In this document: positions 35,701 to 44,598 of the stretch, piece by piece
How positions within the stretch are numbered: position 1 is the stretch's first letter
Layout: each line of letters begins with the position of its first letter
Assembly (NCBI GenBank): GCA_036346255.1
Contig: CM070617.1
Location: forward strand, 6,303,501 to 6,367,500
Length of the DNA stretch: 64,000 nt
Source: Ampelocalamus luodianensis
Lineage: Eukaryota > Streptophyta > Magnoliopsida > Poales > Poaceae
Reading direction: 5' to 3'
The notes under the pieces: model-generated
Databases searched by the model: none
Seen by the model: the letters and a program-made list of their open reading frames with translations, nothing else
Told to the model about the DNA's origin: nothing
Made by a program: the position numbers and the translations under genes

Positions 35701-38700
35701 AAACAAAACCCTAGGTACGTTTTGATATCATGTTATGAATATCGCTTGTATTCATCGTGAGGCCAATAGGCAGTAATAATAGGTATGGCATATATACAAG
35801 TAAACCCTTATATAATAGGGAAAATACACAGGTAATAATATACATCTAACAAAAAGTACAGAAGAGGCAAATTATATCCAACACTATCATGGATGTGTCA
35901 CAACTCACAAATCATCATAACATTCAAAAGGAAACTAACTGCATTTTAAGAACAAATAGTTGATCATCATATTGTCATATCGACAAGAATACAAGCAGAC
36001 TAACAAATGACCTACCATTACCAACATGAAGAGCTATAACCTATAAGTATGAACTTGCCGATGTTCAAGATAATGTTATGATTAATATGCTGAAAACGAA
36101 CAAAACATAAGGGGGACAGGAGCTTACCCCCGAGCTAAAAGCTTTTCAACAGCCTCATCTATCCCACTCTCTGAAATACCAACCTTCACGTAAGATGAAT
36201 AAGTTAATGTCCTGTACCATTAGGTGATAAACAAGCTACAGAGAGACGGTTTAAAGCTCCCTTTTCTTCAAGAGGATCTAATATAAAGGATTAGTGGAAA
36301 CAAAACACAAAAGGCAACTATAATGGCCAACAAAATATAAATAACACAAGCTGCTACGGATGAAACCAAGATGGCAGGGAAAAAGATGGAGTGGTCTACT
36401 GCTAAAAGCCTGAAAGTATTTGTCAATCATATCTGTCATGCCAGAACAACTATATCATATAGAGTATTTTATCTAATACTACACAAATAATATAGCATAA
36501 GTGCAAATATGATAAGACAAATGATCCAGCGCATGATATTTATTAACTCACAAGGCAACGCAGTTGCAGTGAGTTGTAAATGAAATACTCCCTCCGTTTC
36601 AAAAGAGAGAAATTTGATGATTTGCCACTCGAAACATGTAGTCTCAAGGAAATGCCACTCGTTTGATTGCTGCAGCCAGCGGTGAGGTGTAGTAGCCGGG
36701 AAGTGATCTAGATGCATCATGCATGGAATCACTAGTTCTTGTCTCATGTTCATCATGTCTTTTCTTTTTTGGATTTTGGGGGAAAGGGGAAGTGATGGCG
36801 ACGAGCAGGGTTCAGAAACCCGATGCGGGCTGGATCCCGCCCCTCCGTATCGTAACCGCCGTAACGGTCCGGTTACGAGTCAAACCGGATTTTGCTTGGC
36901 CGAAATTCGTTCAAATTTGATTAAAATTCATTCAAAATCTGAAAATTTGATTTTGGATTTGAAAAAACCGCCGGGATTTCATTTCCCGGCCACCCTCCGG
37001 TAGGCGGTTACCGGCCAGTAACCGCCGGTTTTTTTTCCCTGGCGACGAGGGAGGGGCATGATGGTCAGTTCATGTGGGGGAAGGGCTAAAAAACCAGGAA
37101 ATGAGGAAAGGGGATGAAAATGGCATTTTATAGATGGCACAACCTTTTGGGTGGCAATTCATCAAATTCAACCTTTTGAGTGGCAATTCCTTGAGACCAC
37201 ATGTTTTGAGTGCCAAATCCTCAAATTTCCCTTCAAAATATAGGTGCCAAAATATGGCCTATAGTTTTTGCAATCTTGTTTCAAAATATTAGCCACACAT
37301 GCAGATTTAATTAATTTTTCTCTCTTTTGCCCTCTGCCCCTCATTTATCTTCCTTCTCTCTTCAACATTTCTGAGTGAACACCCACAGTCCCACACTGAC
37401 TATTTTCACTCTTATTTCCAAGGCATTAACATCATAGATACCATGGTCATTTCCCTAGACTATTCTCTTGGTTTCATGAGCTCATTAATCCCTCTGCTTG
37501 ACCAAAATATGACTTAAAAAAAGAAATAGAGGAAGTTATGTATAATTTAGCAGTGACAGTACAACAGACTTTCAGAACCAAGCATTTCAATGTTAAAACA
37601 AGATAAAACCATGGCTTACGTACCTGTCGGCATTTGCCCACCCCACTAATAGTCATTTTCCAGTCAAGTTCCTTGCGGCCAATCTCAGCATCTAGCTCAT
37701 AGAGCTCATAAAATTTTCCCTAGCAATAAGGATAAAAATCACTTCTGTAGGTTATGTAATCTCAAGTGCTACACAAAAAAAAAAAAAAATGGTCAATGTA
37801 GGTGTGAGTAACTGAGGTGTGAGCATTCTGAGAGGGTAAGAACAAATGAAGGACCCTAAAATAAAAGCTAATAACTTTTGTGGACTATTAACCAGAACAG
37901 ACATCATTTATAAATGTCTAATTTCTTGTGCATATCTGCCAATATTGATATAGTAAAACAGCTTAAAGTTATGACCAGCAAATGAAGAATTGAGGGGTAC
38001 TCCCAAGAGTAAGAAGCATCCACTCCCTATGTATAGGGTTAGGCAATAGCTCAGTATGACACCAAGGTATGAAAGATACTGATTAGCCACAGCAGTAATC
38101 TTTTCACGTGATAATCTTACAGTATACTGCCCTATAGGCAGTGTATAAGTCAGCAATGATGAAACTTACTACTTTGAAAAAGAGGACAACATCCATATAT
38201 TTGCACTTAATATTCCAGTATTGCTTTTGAGATGTTGACATCTTTCTCAATGCATCAGGTGGGATATAAAGAGTCCTATTGTCAAAAAGTGGGTCCTTTG
38301 GTCGTTTTCCATTTGCATCCCTGATATTGCAAGGATTCAGCCATTCAAACTTACTACGTGCACTTTCAGCCATTTCATCATGAACCTGCTTCTCGATTGG
38401 AGAACAATGTGCTGATTTCACTTTCTTGTTTGAACCACACAAAGGAGAGTGTTGGTTGTTGGCAGTCACACATTGATCTTCTTGAACTCGCTTCAGACGA
38501 GGAACTACTGCTCGCATCGCTGGTGTTTCTGGTCTCAGAGGACTAGAATCAAGTTCCGAAAATAGTGTAGCTGCTGCTCCAGTACGTTTACCATTCACAA
38601 ACTCTGAGGATAATTTTTTTGAGTGATTCTGCAATGGAGTTCCATTTGAATCAAATTCTGCAAACAAATTTGTTGCTTTAATGTATGAAGGGTCTGGAGA

Positions 38701-40098
38701 CCCAGAGAATAGCTTTTCTAGCTTCTTTGAGGGTTCCTGTGTAGGAGTATCATTTGAATCAAGACCAAACGGTCCCGCTGCTCTAACATATTCACCTTTA
38801 GAAGATACCAACGAGAAATTCAATGGATGCTGCAAAAGAGTCTGATCTGAACCATATTCTGTTAAAGGTGTATCTGATCCATGAGAAGACCCCAATAAGA
38901 TTTTCTTTGAGGGATCCTGGGAAGGAGTTTGTACATCAAATTTTTCAAATAATGAAGTAGCTCGAATGCACTGATTATTGGGAGACTCTGAGGATAACGT
39001 CTTTGGACACTCCTGAAGAAGAGTTTGATATGAACCGAATTCTGGGAACAGTGTGCTTGCTCTAACAAATTCATCTGTAGAAGACCTCAAGGAGTACTTC
39101 AGGGGCTCCTGCGAAGGAGTCATATCCGAAGCTTGTTCTGCAAACAGTGTAGTTGCTCTTCTGTATTTGCCACTGCAAGACCCTGAGAACAATGCACCTG
39201 AGCGCTCATTTGAGGGAGCTTGATTTTTCACAGATAGGGCTCTCTCCTCCACATGTCTGGCCTGGGAAGCATCTTGATTTCTGCAACAAGCACAGAGAGC
39301 ATTATCATGATAATGCAACAAAAGACAATGTATTTCCAAAGTCCAAGAAAATGCTTGATCTGGCCCATCAAAAAAATGGCATGTCTGCCGATGGAAACCA
39401 GCAAACAAGACACTTTTGTGACCAAGAACACCTGAGATAAACCCAGAGAAACAAAGGCATCCAATCCAAGCAGCCATTACAGCAATCCAACTCTTACAGG
39501 CTAAGATTAATGACAAGTAGCTCAGTAAAACACAATAGTGAACTCAAAATCTGATATCACGAGGTTGATCACAACTAAGGTGGAGAGTGAACCACATCAA
39601 AATTGCGGAGTACGTAATTGATGGTGCTGTGTGCTATCCCATTTGAACTGTTCCTTTTGCTGGTCTGGAGCATGTATGAACTTTATTTTGGTCTTTCAAT
39701 AAATGAACAGACCGATCGACTCCCCATCCACTAGCAAGTAGCGACCGAAACGAATCCGCTCGAGGCCCTAAGCTCGCAAACCCAACAAGTTATGCAACAA
39801 CCCAACCAAAGCGACACCCAAACGCAAACAAAACCCTAGCCTAGCCTAGCCTCCCGCCCGCCTCACACTAGGACGGCGGCGCTACCGAGAGCCGGCGATC
39901 GCGCCCGTACCTCCCCTGCGGCGGCGGCCGGACGAGCCTCTCCATGATGCCGGCGACCGACGCGGCGGGGGGCCGCGGGGGCTTCTCGGGGGTCGTGCCG
40001 GCGCCGAGCGCCTCCGCCGCCATGTTCCGGCACGGCGGCGGCTGCTTCTGGAGGAAGGAGAGGATGGACTGCTGCTGCTGCTGCCGCCGCGGCTGCAT
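14711..40098 (-). CDS. MSH7: MSH7, plant-specific MutS homologue (DNA mismatch recognition), 17 coding exons
   Basis: Exons (high to low): 40098-39911, 39280-38170, 37719-37624, 36183-36128, 23265-23199, 22811-22716, 22181-22053, 21974-21941, 21874-21827, 21636-21440, 21032-20906, 20783-20506, 20359-20174, 20029-19643, 19549-19453, 15812-15685, 15187-14711. All junctions are GT-AG and keep frame, giving 1233 residues. MSH7 pairs with MSH2 (MutS-gamma) to bind mispaired bases. Visible: an N-terminal PIP-box-like QQSILSFLQK whose last aromatic is Leu; a region of degenerate repeats (about residues 100-310); KFEWL...RDANGKRPKDPLFD; the mismatch-binding GKFYELYE (434-441); Walker A TGPNMGGKST (978-987); Walker B LVLLDE (1054-1059) with GRGTSTFDG; and ATHYH near the C-terminus. 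No Tudor domain is seen, which separates it from MSH6. Introns 3, 4 and 15 are swollen by transposons, intron 4 to 12.86 kb, yet the coding sequence is intact. Confidence 0.93.
15874..16244. mobile_element. hAT-type MITE with tRNA-like core, in MSH7 intron 15
   Basis: The 371-bp element has terminal inverted repeats CAGGGTTAACAATTTCG / CAGGGTTATCAATTTCG and is flanked by a perfect 8-bp target duplication GGTATATG (15866-15873 and 16245-16252), the hAT signature. The arms are rich in CGAAATTTCGG palindromes. On the minus strand the centre carries TGGTGGCAAGGCC and GGGATCGAATCCC, which resemble the A and B boxes of a tRNA promoter. Confidence 0.85.
16753..17852 (-). pseudogene. Retrotransposon gag / protease fragment
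   Basis: On the minus strand, residues of a gag (UBN2-type) domain are visible in adjoining frames: AKEAWDAIAASRIGSARAR, FKPDEDVDDFALRLNTV, then FRCIPEKYKQMAHSIQ and MSIEEAIGRLK. A zinc-knuckle CGKPGHRAKDC (about 17124-17156) has lost its first Cys, and a protease-type LDTGDTHHMTG lies near 16910-16945. Frameshifts interrupt it. Confidence 0.7.
18020..18320. repeat. GC-rich tandem array in the gag-only element
   Basis: Units of about 24-33 bp of the form GAGAGCGCCACCGCCGYCGCGCCTCC (given here in parts: GAGAGCGCCACCGCC then GYCGCGCCTCC) repeat roughly nine to ten times with small length changes. The array lies between the primer-binding site and the gag remnant of the retrotransposon at 16436-19233 and keeps several frames open by composition alone. 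Confidence 0.7.
23445..23555 (-). repeat. Partial duplicate of the outer element's 3' LTR and purine tract
   Basis: Next to the 3' LTR (23319-23444) is a C-run plus TCAAACC, then a second, partial LTR copy (about 23464-23549, ATATATAGTCATG...CGTCTAACA) followed by another CCCCCCTCAAAC. On the element strand the order is purine tract, partial LTR, purine tract, LTR. Confidence 0.7.
25203..30497 (-). mobile_element. Inner full-length copia retrotransposon (5.3 kb) nested in the outer copia
   Basis: LTRs 30370-30497 (5') and 25203-25333 (3') are flanked by the duplication GAAGG (25198-25202 and 30498-30502). A perfect primer-binding site TGGTATCAGAGC (30358-30369) adjoins the 5' LTR and a long G-run purine tract adjoins the 3' LTR. 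Domains run in copia order on the minus strand: gag (about 28750-30350), a CNKVGHIESRCYKK knuckle, protease WILDSGASFHMT, integrase, RT with YVDDMIITGDD, and RNase H (LTKHIGVDASF, ELQIADFFTKAQTR). Several frameshifts break the polyprotein. The LTRs differ by only two substitutions and a 3-bp indel, so this insertion is younger than its host. Confidence 0.92.
26393..28054 (-). pseudogene. Copia integrase to RT open reading frame of the inner element
   Basis: This 553-codon stretch is the best-preserved coding part of the inner element. It has the C-GC-LGK end of the zinc region, the integrase core (FDLVHSDVWGPAP, FIDDFSRHTWIY, the second Asp in HADSAGEY, and the Glu in AQNGIAERKHRH), the linker and the first third of RT (WVYKIKTRSDGSLERYKARL, LDVKNAFLNGEL). 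It lacks a gag start and breaks frame before YVDD, so it is a fragment of a polyprotein and not a host gene. Confidence 0.85.
31098..34856 (+). repeat. Solo gypsy LTR (3.76 kb) inside the outer copia gag
   Basis: It starts TGTAACATCCC and ends GGGTCTGACA, like the LTR at 3309-6869, and is flanked by a perfect 5-bp duplication ATGTC (31093-31097 and 34857-34861). No primer-binding site, polypurine tract or internal sequence is present, so it is a solo LTR left by LTR-LTR recombination. It has its own TATAAA (32049-32054) and splice-donor-like GGTAAGC (32188-32194). A tRNA-like GAGTTCGAATCC occurs near 32490. Confidence 0.92.
36607..37231. mobile_element. Mutator-type MITE with long inverted repeats, MSH7 intron 3
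   Basis: Inverted arms of about 65-75 bp (GAGAAATTTGATGATTTGCCAC... at 36607; complement ending ...CTCAAATTTCCC at 37231) are flanked by 9-bp near-identical sequences TTCAAAAGA / TTCAAAATA. The left flank CTCCCTCCGTTTCAAAA and the right flank TTCAAAATATAGG read as one MITE-like sequence if this element is removed, so it appears to have inserted into another MITE. Confidence 0.65.
36806..37041. mobile_element. hAT-type MITE nested in the intron 3 element
   Basis: This 236-bp element begins CAGGGTTCAG, ends TTTTTCCCTG, and has a perfect 8-bp target duplication GCGACGAG (36798-36805 and 37042-37049). Its interior contains repeated CCGGTTAC/GTAACCGCC palindromic pieces. Confidence 0.85.
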
Positions 40099-42668
40099 CG
40101 TGGCCGTGAGGGGGCTGGAAGCTTCGAGAGGGCTCGGCTCGGGCGGGAGAGGCGGTGGAGTGAGCTAGAGAATGAGGGGGGAATGAGAATGGGAAGAGGC
40201 GACCAGACGATGAGGGAAATGGAATTATTCGGGGGAATTCCCGAGCGGGAAACGGAATTATGGAAGCGCCAGGCGCCCAGGCCGAGCGGGAAATAGGTCA
40301 TCCGCTTCCGCTTGCGGTTTACTCCTTTTGGAAATAAAAATAGAGGATGCCCAAATCATGGCCGCGCACTGGGCCAAATGATGAAATGAATGGGAGCTAG
40401 TTTACTTTGGACGCGGTTTCGTTCAGGTAATCGTTTGCCGAGATGGCTTTGTTTAATTTTGCAGCTCTGGTTTAGAATCTGTGAAAAGTTATAAACAAAA
40501 TGGCGATCGATAAGTATTTTCATAAGCAACCTATGGATATGATTTTCAAATTTATGTTTTGTTTTGTAGCATTGGTGAGTTCTCATCAAAAGGGTTGATC
40601 AAAATAATCTGGATTCCTTCATGGCGTCTTTTGAAGATTAGGCTAAACGCTTTTGCTCTTCAGACTTTGTTTGATTCTCGGTTGTTTTTGCCTTGGGGTT
40701 CTTTGTATTTGTGTCTGCGTTCGGACTTGTAAGCTGGCAACCCCATCCTTTGAATGTTTTTATAGGAACCTTATTTGCTTTCTATAAAAGCGCGCATGGG
40801 TTTCCCTTATAAAAAAAATCACCTGTCGAGACACAGAAACTGAAGCTTATGGCGAACTAGCAGTCTGGCCTGCGCAAGCTAGATTTCTTATAAATTTTAT
40901 AGTATTAAATTTTTTTTATATTTTTTAGGCTACTTAATTTTTAATATATGTATTAAAAATGACAATAGAAGATTGAAGCTTCGCACATGGAGGCACAAAA
41001 TTGAAGCTTGAGTTTTAACCAAAGAAAATCATTAAGCGTAATAACTTGCTATGGTCTTTGAAATGTAATAGTAAAATACACTTTATCTAATTTTGTAATG
41101 ACAAATATGCTAATACTATTTTCATAGGAGCAATCCAGATACTTGTATATACCAGTACTTAAAGTTTAAATAGTTTGGTTGCACGGATTTTACGATACCA
41201 TTTCGAAATAGAGTGGAGGGCTGTTAGATTTAGCCCAACTACCTACAAGCATGTCTTGGATCAGGGGCGGTCCCAGCTATAGGGCGAGGCTGGGCGACCG
41301 CCTGAGGTAGCTGATGTCGACGACCCCCCCCCCCCTCCCGCTCGAGCGGCGGCGGTCCCTGCTCGACTGCTCCATTGCTTCTTCCCAGGAACTGGAAGGC
41401 TTGAGGCTCGGCTTTGCCAGCGCCATCTTCCACAGCCCAAAGAAAGGCCCACGCCCAACTATAAGCCCATCTAGCCATCTCACATTCTCTGATTCTCACT
41501 GACTGCCTGGCTGACTCCTAGTTCACTTCCCCCAAATCCAATTTGCAAACTCTCTCCAAGTCTCAAGTCTCCAAGACTCCAAACCCTAGGTGGCAGCCGG
41601 CAGGGGACAAGGTGAAGGCACGGTGCCGACGAGGCCAGAGGGGGTGCGTAGTGGGACGGCAGCGTGCCGGTGTCACCGCGTCAGTGAGGTGAGCTGGTGA
41701 GGCCTTATCGCCTGTCGGCCAGAAGCCTAGTCCCCATAAGGCAGAACCGCAGAAGGGGGTGCGCGTGGGCGTGGCCTGTGGCCAAAACCAGAACATAAGG
41801 AAAGGAAGAGAGGTAGAAAATAGAAATAAGATTCAAGAAATCAAGATAGCTCTTCCTAAGTCGGAAGGCAAAAGTAAGAATTGGATTGTGAATCTGTGAA
41901 TGCCTGAATGATGAATATTGTGAATTGTGAAATGTGAATTTGTGATGTGTGATACTCATTACTTACTGAATCACTGTGATGTATAAATGTATTACTGATG
42001 AATGAATATGATGATGTGTGATTGTGAATTTGATAGTGTCATGGTGAATTGGTGACAATGTATAATTGATGGTGAATTGAATTATGATTGACTAGATTTA
42101 AAGAGCTATTTTACCATAGCATCGTCGTCAAGTGGGTCAACCCCAATATGTAATTAGTACTTTAATGGTATGTCTTTTTGTTTCCTAGATGCAATCTGTT
42201 CTGTAAGACCGTAAGCTCGCGTGATCGGATGTCTATTCGGACTGTCCGAAGTGTATTTTTTTTTAGACTTTTTACAAAACCTGATTTTCAAACTACAATA
42301 ACTTTCAATTGCTAACTTCAAATGGAATAATTCGTTCACCTAAATTTATCTAAAATCATAATCCAGCTACTGTAGAAAATTCATACATTTTTGAGCAATT
42401 TGAATTTTTAGTTTTTTCTTAGTTTGAATTTTTCAAGTGCAATAAATGCAATGCATGTGGAGCTGGATGTTTTCCAAGGACAATAACTGCAATAAATTTT
42501 CGATGGCGCGCCGCTTCCCCACGCTGAACCGCATGGTTTGGTATTTTTTTTCTTGAACGACATGGTACATTATATTAGCCGAATATTCTCTCACATGGAA
42601 CAGCTTGGTCCTGAATCATTTGGTTCTATTCAGCAAACCAAACATATGAATCTATTTAACCATCCGAT
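40099..42668. other. Region upstream of MSH7
   Basis: The part next to 40098 should contain the MSH7 5' untranslated region and promoter (minus strand); no convincing TATA box was chosen. No gene is supported further along. At 41262 a hAT-like terminus CAGGGGCGGTCCCAG begins a GC-rich stretch to about 41500, but its partner end was not found. 41800-42100 is a low-complexity stretch of GTGAATT/TGATGTGTGA repeats. Confidence 0.4.
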
Positions 42669-44138
42669 CAGTGGCGGATCTAGGATTTGATCACGTCTCG
42701 GGCTAAATTCTATTAGGCTAACATCTTAAAACTAACGCTAACATCACAAATAGCTAAAGTTAGGATCAAACCTGCGCACTTATGTCCACACGTCGACTTC
42801 GGAGGTCACAAACAGGATGATTTCCACCATGATGACCAAATTTCATTTTAAATGTCTTCCCACCGAGAGCTTGCCCAATCAATTGGTGACCCATACAGAT
42901 GCCAAACACAGGAACCTTCCCTATTATTTCTTGTACTGTCTTCACAGCATAGGGAACTGCAGCTGGATCTCCAGGACCATTGCTAAAAAGAACACCATTA
43001 GGCTTCAAATTATGTACCACTGAAGCAGGCCAATTTGCTGGAACAACAGTTATTTTGCATCCATATGATGTCGAGCGTCTCAAAATATTATGCTTGATTC
43101 CAAAATCATATGCAGCCACCTAAAGAAGTAAATAAGTCAGTGTCAGGTATGAGATTTATCCTGAATGTGTTGAAAAAAGACAATGCCAATATTGACATGA
43201 AAACTTTCACTTGACTGGTCCTTCTTGAACTCCCATTCTGAATCAGTCTTGTCAGACCATTAATATGGAGCATCACATGTGACACCACTAATCAAATCAA
43301 CTCCTGCAAAATATCAACACCAAAGCTCTTTGTTTTACAACGAATAGCTTGAAACCTTGAACAACATTTACATCTATAGGTCAAGCAACTACTGAAAACT
43401 ACAGGTCTATTGTCAAGGCTCAAGCAACTATTGAACTACAGCTACTGAACCTCTCTGACTATTGCCTCTTGGCCTCTCCCCTCTCTGAACTTCTGAAGTA
43501 CCGATTACCGAACTTCTACTACTGAACCTCTCTGTTGCAGTCAACAAGTCTACCGTCAAGCAAGATTCAAGAAGGCAAGAAGCCAAGAGCTGAAGAGCCC
43601 AAGAACTACCTGAGCGGGGCCTCGGCGTCGGCGACGTGAACAAGGACGGAGAGTCGGAGACGGAGGCTGCGGGCACGGGCGCACGACGTTGGATGGGGAT
43701 GGTCGGACGGGAACGACGTCAACGAGGGCGCAGCCCCGGCCGCTGGGCGTGGAGCCGTGGAGGGAGGAAGCGGCCACGACACTGGGCATGAGGGAGGGCG
43801 CGGATGTGGAGGGAGCCGGGAGGAGCGGCAGCGGCGGCGGGCTGGCGGGCGAGGTCGCCAAGGGCATAGAGGGGATTAGGTCTGTCGTCTGCTACTTGTC
43901 TCTGCTCTAAGTGCTGAGGGCGTGGAGGCGATGGAACCCGGAGCCGAGCCCGATTGAGTGCCGAGGGCGCGGAGACGTGGGCCGACATGGGAGGGAGGTG
44001 TCAGGCGTGGGCCGGTTGAGCCTCGGGCTGCTACTGGTATTTTTTTGTTGGGGCCTATATCTCAATTTTTTTTACACTACTATTTTGGCTGGGCCTTGGG
44101 CTACAGCCTACCCTGCCCGAGGCCCAGATCCGCCCCTG
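42669..44138. mobile_element. Gene-capturing hAT element (Pack-hAT) carrying carA exons
   Basis: The termini are CAGTGGCGGATCTAGG and, as complement, CAGGGGCGGATCTGGG. The flanking 8-mers are CATCCGAT (42661-42668) and CATCCGGT (44139-44146), one mismatch apart. The 1470-bp interior has no transposase. It holds two exons of carbamoyl-phosphate synthase small subunit on the minus strand (42772-43303) and an unidentified GC-rich segment (about 43600-44030). The 54116-55456 element has related termini. Confidence 0.78.
42772..43303 (-). pseudogene. Captured carbamoyl-phosphate synthase small-subunit (carA) fragment
   Basis: Two adjacent exons with an intron and splice sites are kept: 43303-43197 (GVTCDAPY...DSEWEFKKDQSSESFH) and 43119-42772 (116 codons). 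The larger exon is the class I glutamine amidotransferase core: AAYDFGIKHNILRR, GVLFSNGPGDP, and the nucleophile motif FGICMGHQL, all open and close to what I recall of plant CarA. The small exon has one in-frame TAA (43260-43262). The N-terminal domain and the catalytic His/Glu end are absent, so no working enzyme can be made. It lies wholly inside the hAT element. Confidence 0.88.
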
Positions 44139-44512
44139 CATCCGGTATAGGACGGTTCGGTTCACTCATCCAAACGGACCTGAACTTCTCACGCGTCAGC
44201 ATGCTATTAGGCATGCACAACACATTAGCAATCAATCTTCATGTGAACACACCAACCTAGGCACTAGCCAAATGCATCGAATGTAGTGAGTTAGCCATTG
44301 CAATAGTGGAATGGCAGCGGCAAAGATCGCAAGCAGCCAAGATTGCAATGCTATAGTCGTAAGCCGTCCAGCTAAAAACCTTCACGGCCCGATCACACTG
44401 TTAGCAACTTAGCATGCAGTAATTCAAGCAAACCTGTGCACTTGCAGTATCCAATATCTCAATGTCATAGAAATAATTCCATCCAGCTAAAACTTGCGTC
44501 CATTTCATTCCA

Positions 44513-44519
44513 TATATAA
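44513..44519 (+). promoter_or_regulatory. TATA box of the OVATE-family gene
   Basis: TATATAA in the context CCATATATAAGAAGTG lies 86 bp upstream of the ATG at 44599. This argues for 44599 as start over the in-frame ATG at 44494, which is upstream of the box. Confidence 0.55.
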
Positions 44520-44598
44520 GAAGTGCAAAGCATTCGCATCGTTCACAGTATCTCATTGTAAAGCAAACAGAGGCGATCGAGAGGAGACGGGGCGAGCA

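Larger units (their letters stand above)
23319..35851 (-). mobile_element. Outer copia retrotransposon in MSH7 intron 4 (host of two later insertions)
   Basis: The LTRs are 35731-35851 (5') and 23319-23444 (3'), flanked by the target duplication AAAAG (23314-23318 and 35852-35856). Minus-strand content without the nested insertions is about 3.5 kb: gag at about 34862-35700 and 30498-31097, a CNKNGHVEQFCYKK zinc knuckle near 30550, then RT (about 24280-24850: ERYKARLVARGF, LDVKNAFLNGEL, CSLYGLKQAPRAWFDRF) and a decayed RNase H. Protease and integrase are missing between the gag tail and the RT linker, so it was probably already defective. The primer-binding site is mutated (TGATATCAAAACG). The LTR pair is clearly diverged, consistent with being the oldest layer. 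Confidence 0.88.

Noticed and set aside
42772..43303. Functional carbamoyl-phosphate synthase gene
   Set aside because: Only two internal exons exist, one with a stop, and they lie within transposon ends.
41254..44138. A single 2.9-kb hAT from 41262 to 44138
   Set aside because: The termini match, but the flanking 8-mers do not (TCTTGGAT against CATCCGGT), whereas 42669-44138 has a 7/8 match.
44494..44598. Upstream in-frame ATG as start of the OVATE gene
   Set aside because: It lies upstream of the TATA box at 44513-44519, so it should not be in the transcript.
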